DNA of 64,000 nt, taken from positions 20,903,001 through 20,967,000 of the forward strand of contig NC_088921.1 of the NCBI RefSeq assembly GCF_038396675.1. Direction: 5' to 3'. Under the pieces are notes generated by a model that was given only the letters and a program-made list of their open reading frames with translations, made no database searches and was not told the DNA's origin. The translations under genes were made by a program, and so were the position numbers. Shown piece after piece: positions 62,095 through 64,000 of this stretch. The number at the start of each line of letters is the position of its first letter. The stretch's first letter is position 1. The stretch comes from Hydra vulgaris. Lineage: Eukaryota; Cnidaria; Hydrozoa; Anthoathecata; Hydridae.

Positions 62095-63785
62095 TTGAGT
62101 GACCGAGAGGAAAAAGAGTAGTTAGTACACGTAGTGTATTACTAGTATGAATACAAAGTCATTAGAAATTGATACGGACAACATAGGCAGTATTGCCACC
62201 ACTAAAAGCTATTGTCAAGCTATTAATCTATCGAACCAACCGATTAAGTACAGCGTTTTAAGTAGGACTCTTTTGTGTCATAAGACTCAAAATTGTTCAG
62301 AGCTTGATATTCTGTCGGCTATCGAAGATGCAGGTCTAGATGATGATCTGGAGAGATTCCAGATTATTCGTAACGGAACTATGATTGAGCTGGTCATGAA
62401 ATCCGACAGAGCAAAATCGTTGCTCCAAGATAAAGGCTTCTTGTGTTAACGGTGTAATACATCGTTTTCATAACTCAACTCCAACTCGAAATATTAGCAA
62501 ACGTATTGCGGTATCCGTTATTGGATTACCTCTAGAAAAAAAGGAGTTTCCAGTCGGGAAAGCGCTTGAAGACTTAGGCTATGGTAAACATATTTACACA
62601 AGACCAGTGTTTAAAAAAACACCAAAGAATAAAACACCGTACTTTTCTGGCATTTAGTTGTCATTATTGACAACATCTTAAAACCAATTCCTCGAAACCT
62701 AAGACTAAGGGGATATAATCTTAGAATCGTCTATACAGGACAAGATCAACCAAAAGCTAATCTAAACGAAACACAAAAAACACCATTAACTGATAGAGTA
62801 GAGAAGGAATCAACGGAAAGTAAAATCGGACCTGAAATAGAGAAAAAAGAACTAAATGAAACATTAATTAATAAAGAAAATTCAACTGTAAACATAGAAA
62901 CAGCGGAACCAATAAAGGTAGCAAATCCAGATGATTTAGCACCTCAAAGTACTAAAAGTGAAAACAATATCACAACTGAAAGAGGTGTTATGGATAATAT
63001 ATCAACAGAAGATTTAGAAGAAGGAGAAATCACCATACTTGAAGAACTTGAGGACATGAACCATTTAGAAATAGTAGAATTTAACTGGAAAGCTTTTAAA
63101 AATTTTGACAGATATAACTGCTCCGAAGAAGAATTAAATAAACTAAAGAGGTATAAAAAGGCTGAGTGGGACGAGTACGAGTCAGAGCGTCGTAACTACA
63201 GAGCACTAGAAAAAAGCAACAAAGAAAAAGGGATGTTGACGCCAATTTCTTTTAAAGCTATGGATTCAGGCGAAATGTATTCTTATAATAAAAAAGAATT
63301 TAAAAACTATTACGAAGAAGACTATTCAACTGATGATGAAGAAAAATACGTAGCACATAAAAAAGCGGAATGGGATCAACGAAGAAAAGAATTTACTATG
63401 TTTATTAAAGACCACGAAAAAAAACAAAAGGAAAGACAGAATAAATTACAACTAAATCTAATTAAAAAAGAAAAAAGGCAAAAACTGATTGAATAAACTA
63501 TAACCTATTTTAATTATATATTAAACTATTCCAAAACGTATTACAAATATAATAAAACAAAATAATAACTGTAACAATTGTTATTAAGTCATCTCCTAGA
63601 GATACTTTCTAAACTCTTAATAACTCAGTAAAACTAAAATAAAATGAAAACAAAAATAAAAATATAAAAAACACAAAAACAAAAATATAAAACCATAAAA
63701 TTTAAATAATAAACAAAAAATATAAAATTAAAACTGCCTTCTAACGCCTTGGACTAGTAGGTAGTTAAAAAAAAAAAAAAAAAAA
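62095..63785 (+). mobile_element. E17: N2 ORF1-only element, 5' truncated
   Basis: Lacks about 160 bp of the N2 leader, including the U2-like block, but is joined cleanly to U2 nt 47: ordinary 5' truncation. The rest is nearly identical to E14. 3' UTR 63497-63767, hairpin 63734-63764, poly(A) to 63785, then GTATCTG. Confidence 0.94.
62147..63496 (+). pseudogene. N2 ORF1 of E17, frameshifted
   Basis: Starts MNTKSLEIDTDN. An extra base near 62437 (AAAGGCTTCTTG) breaks the first RRM-like region, and one base is lost near 62655. From 62990 the frame matches E8 again to the end, with KKAEWDEYESERRNY, MDSGEMYSYNKKEF and KKAEWDQRRKEF. Confidence 0.9.
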
Positions 63786-64000
63786 GTATCTGTTCTTATC
63801 AGTTTAATATCTGGTACGCCGGCACAGTCCGGCTCATATATTAATCTGATTTTTGGCATTAGGTCATGGGATCATAGGTTTACCTTGCCCTGACCACGGG
63901 TTGCCTCGGCTTTGCACTACTGCTGAGCGCGGCCCAGATTGGAAAAAAGAAAATATCTTCACTTTCAGAGTGTCTAACATCGCTAATGGTCTCAGCTGCT
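63786..64000 (+). pseudogene. U2 3' fragment and start of spacer at the window end
   Basis: GTATCTGTTCTT to the U2 3' end at 63936, then the first 64 bp of the spacer. The array evidently continues. Confidence 0.93.

Noticed and set aside
62095-62146. Possible distinct subfamily based on the different 5' end of E17
   Set aside because: The 5' end is simply a truncated N2 leader. The remaining sequence is nearly identical to E14.
1-64000. Many reverse-strand ORFs of 60-180 codons
   Set aside because: All overlap ORF1/ORF2 or A-rich UTRs on the + strand, recur with each element copy and resemble no protein family. The low-complexity Ile/Thr and Phe ones mirror the acidic repeat.
1-64000. LTR retroviruses, Polintons or other capsid-bearing elements
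   Set aside because: No LTRs, integrase, protease or capsid sequence is seen. All mobile DNA here has LINE-type poly(A) ends and target-site insertion.

Overview
The window is one long tandem array of U2 spliceosomal snRNA genes. The basic unit is about 365 bp: a 186-nt U2 gene plus a spacer of about 180 bp. Site-specific non-LTR retrotransposons (LINEs) have invaded it heavily. I count 22 U2 loci on the + strand, and 17 of them are interrupted by an element lying in the same orientation as U2. Insertions sit just after U2 nt 47 (or nt 28 for one lineage), immediately downstream of the branch-point-recognition sequence. The far junction is a poly(A) tail followed by U2 from about nt 36-39, which gives target duplications of roughly 9-12 bp. 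No ordinary host protein-coding gene is visible. The window suggests an AT-rich invertebrate animal genome. The U2 3' end loosely recalls ecdysozoan U2 genes as I remember them, but I cannot name the host.

Elements are called E1-E17 from left to right. Eight are autonomous-type LINEs. Their ORF2 is 1184 aa when complete, with an APE-type endonuclease, a reverse transcriptase (YADD) and a C-terminal CX2CX7HX4C knuckle. They look like Tx1/L1-group elements, and Keno, a U2-targeting Tx1-clade element described from fish, is the nearest named analogue I know. They fall into lineage A (A1: E1, E2, E12; A2: E3; A3: E7), lineage B (E9, E13) and lineage C (E11). Only E3 and E7 have an uninterrupted ORF2. 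The other nine copies carry an ORF1-like gene and no ORF2. They form four families: N1 (E4, E6, E15), N2 (E5, E8, E14, E17), N3 (E10) and N4 (E16).

Layout: 1-3.1 kb, tail of E1; 3.4 kb, an uninterrupted U2; 3.8-9.3 kb, E2; 9.7-15.2 kb, E3; 15.6-18.6 kb, truncated E4, one complete U2 unit, then truncated E5; 19.0-21.5 kb, E6; 21.9-27.6 kb, E7; 27.9-29.8 kb, E8; 30.2-35.4 kb, E9; 35.8-37.7 kb, E10; 38.0-38.9 kb, three uninterrupted U2 copies in a row; 39.2-42.7 kb, E11; 43.0-48.5 kb, E12; 48.9-54.0 kb, E13; 54.4-56.2 kb, E14; 56.7-59.3 kb, E15; 59.6-61.7 kb, E16; 62.1-63.8 kb, E17; then a partial U2 unit.

Proposed working model (inference): the elements are probably transcribed from the U2 promoter as U2-5'-end/LINE chimeric RNAs. 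Lineage A and B enzymes nick U2 and reverse transcribe the RNA. The ORF1-only families use that enzyme in trans, much as mammalian HAL1 depends on L1. Many elements begin with a sequence like the U2 Sm site, and most ORF1-only elements (plus E13) also carry a U2-3'-domain-like block in their 5' leader. The chimeric RNA may therefore mimic U2 snRNA. The ORF1-only families, with their own C-terminal domain and leader hairpins, are the most promising undescribed system here.
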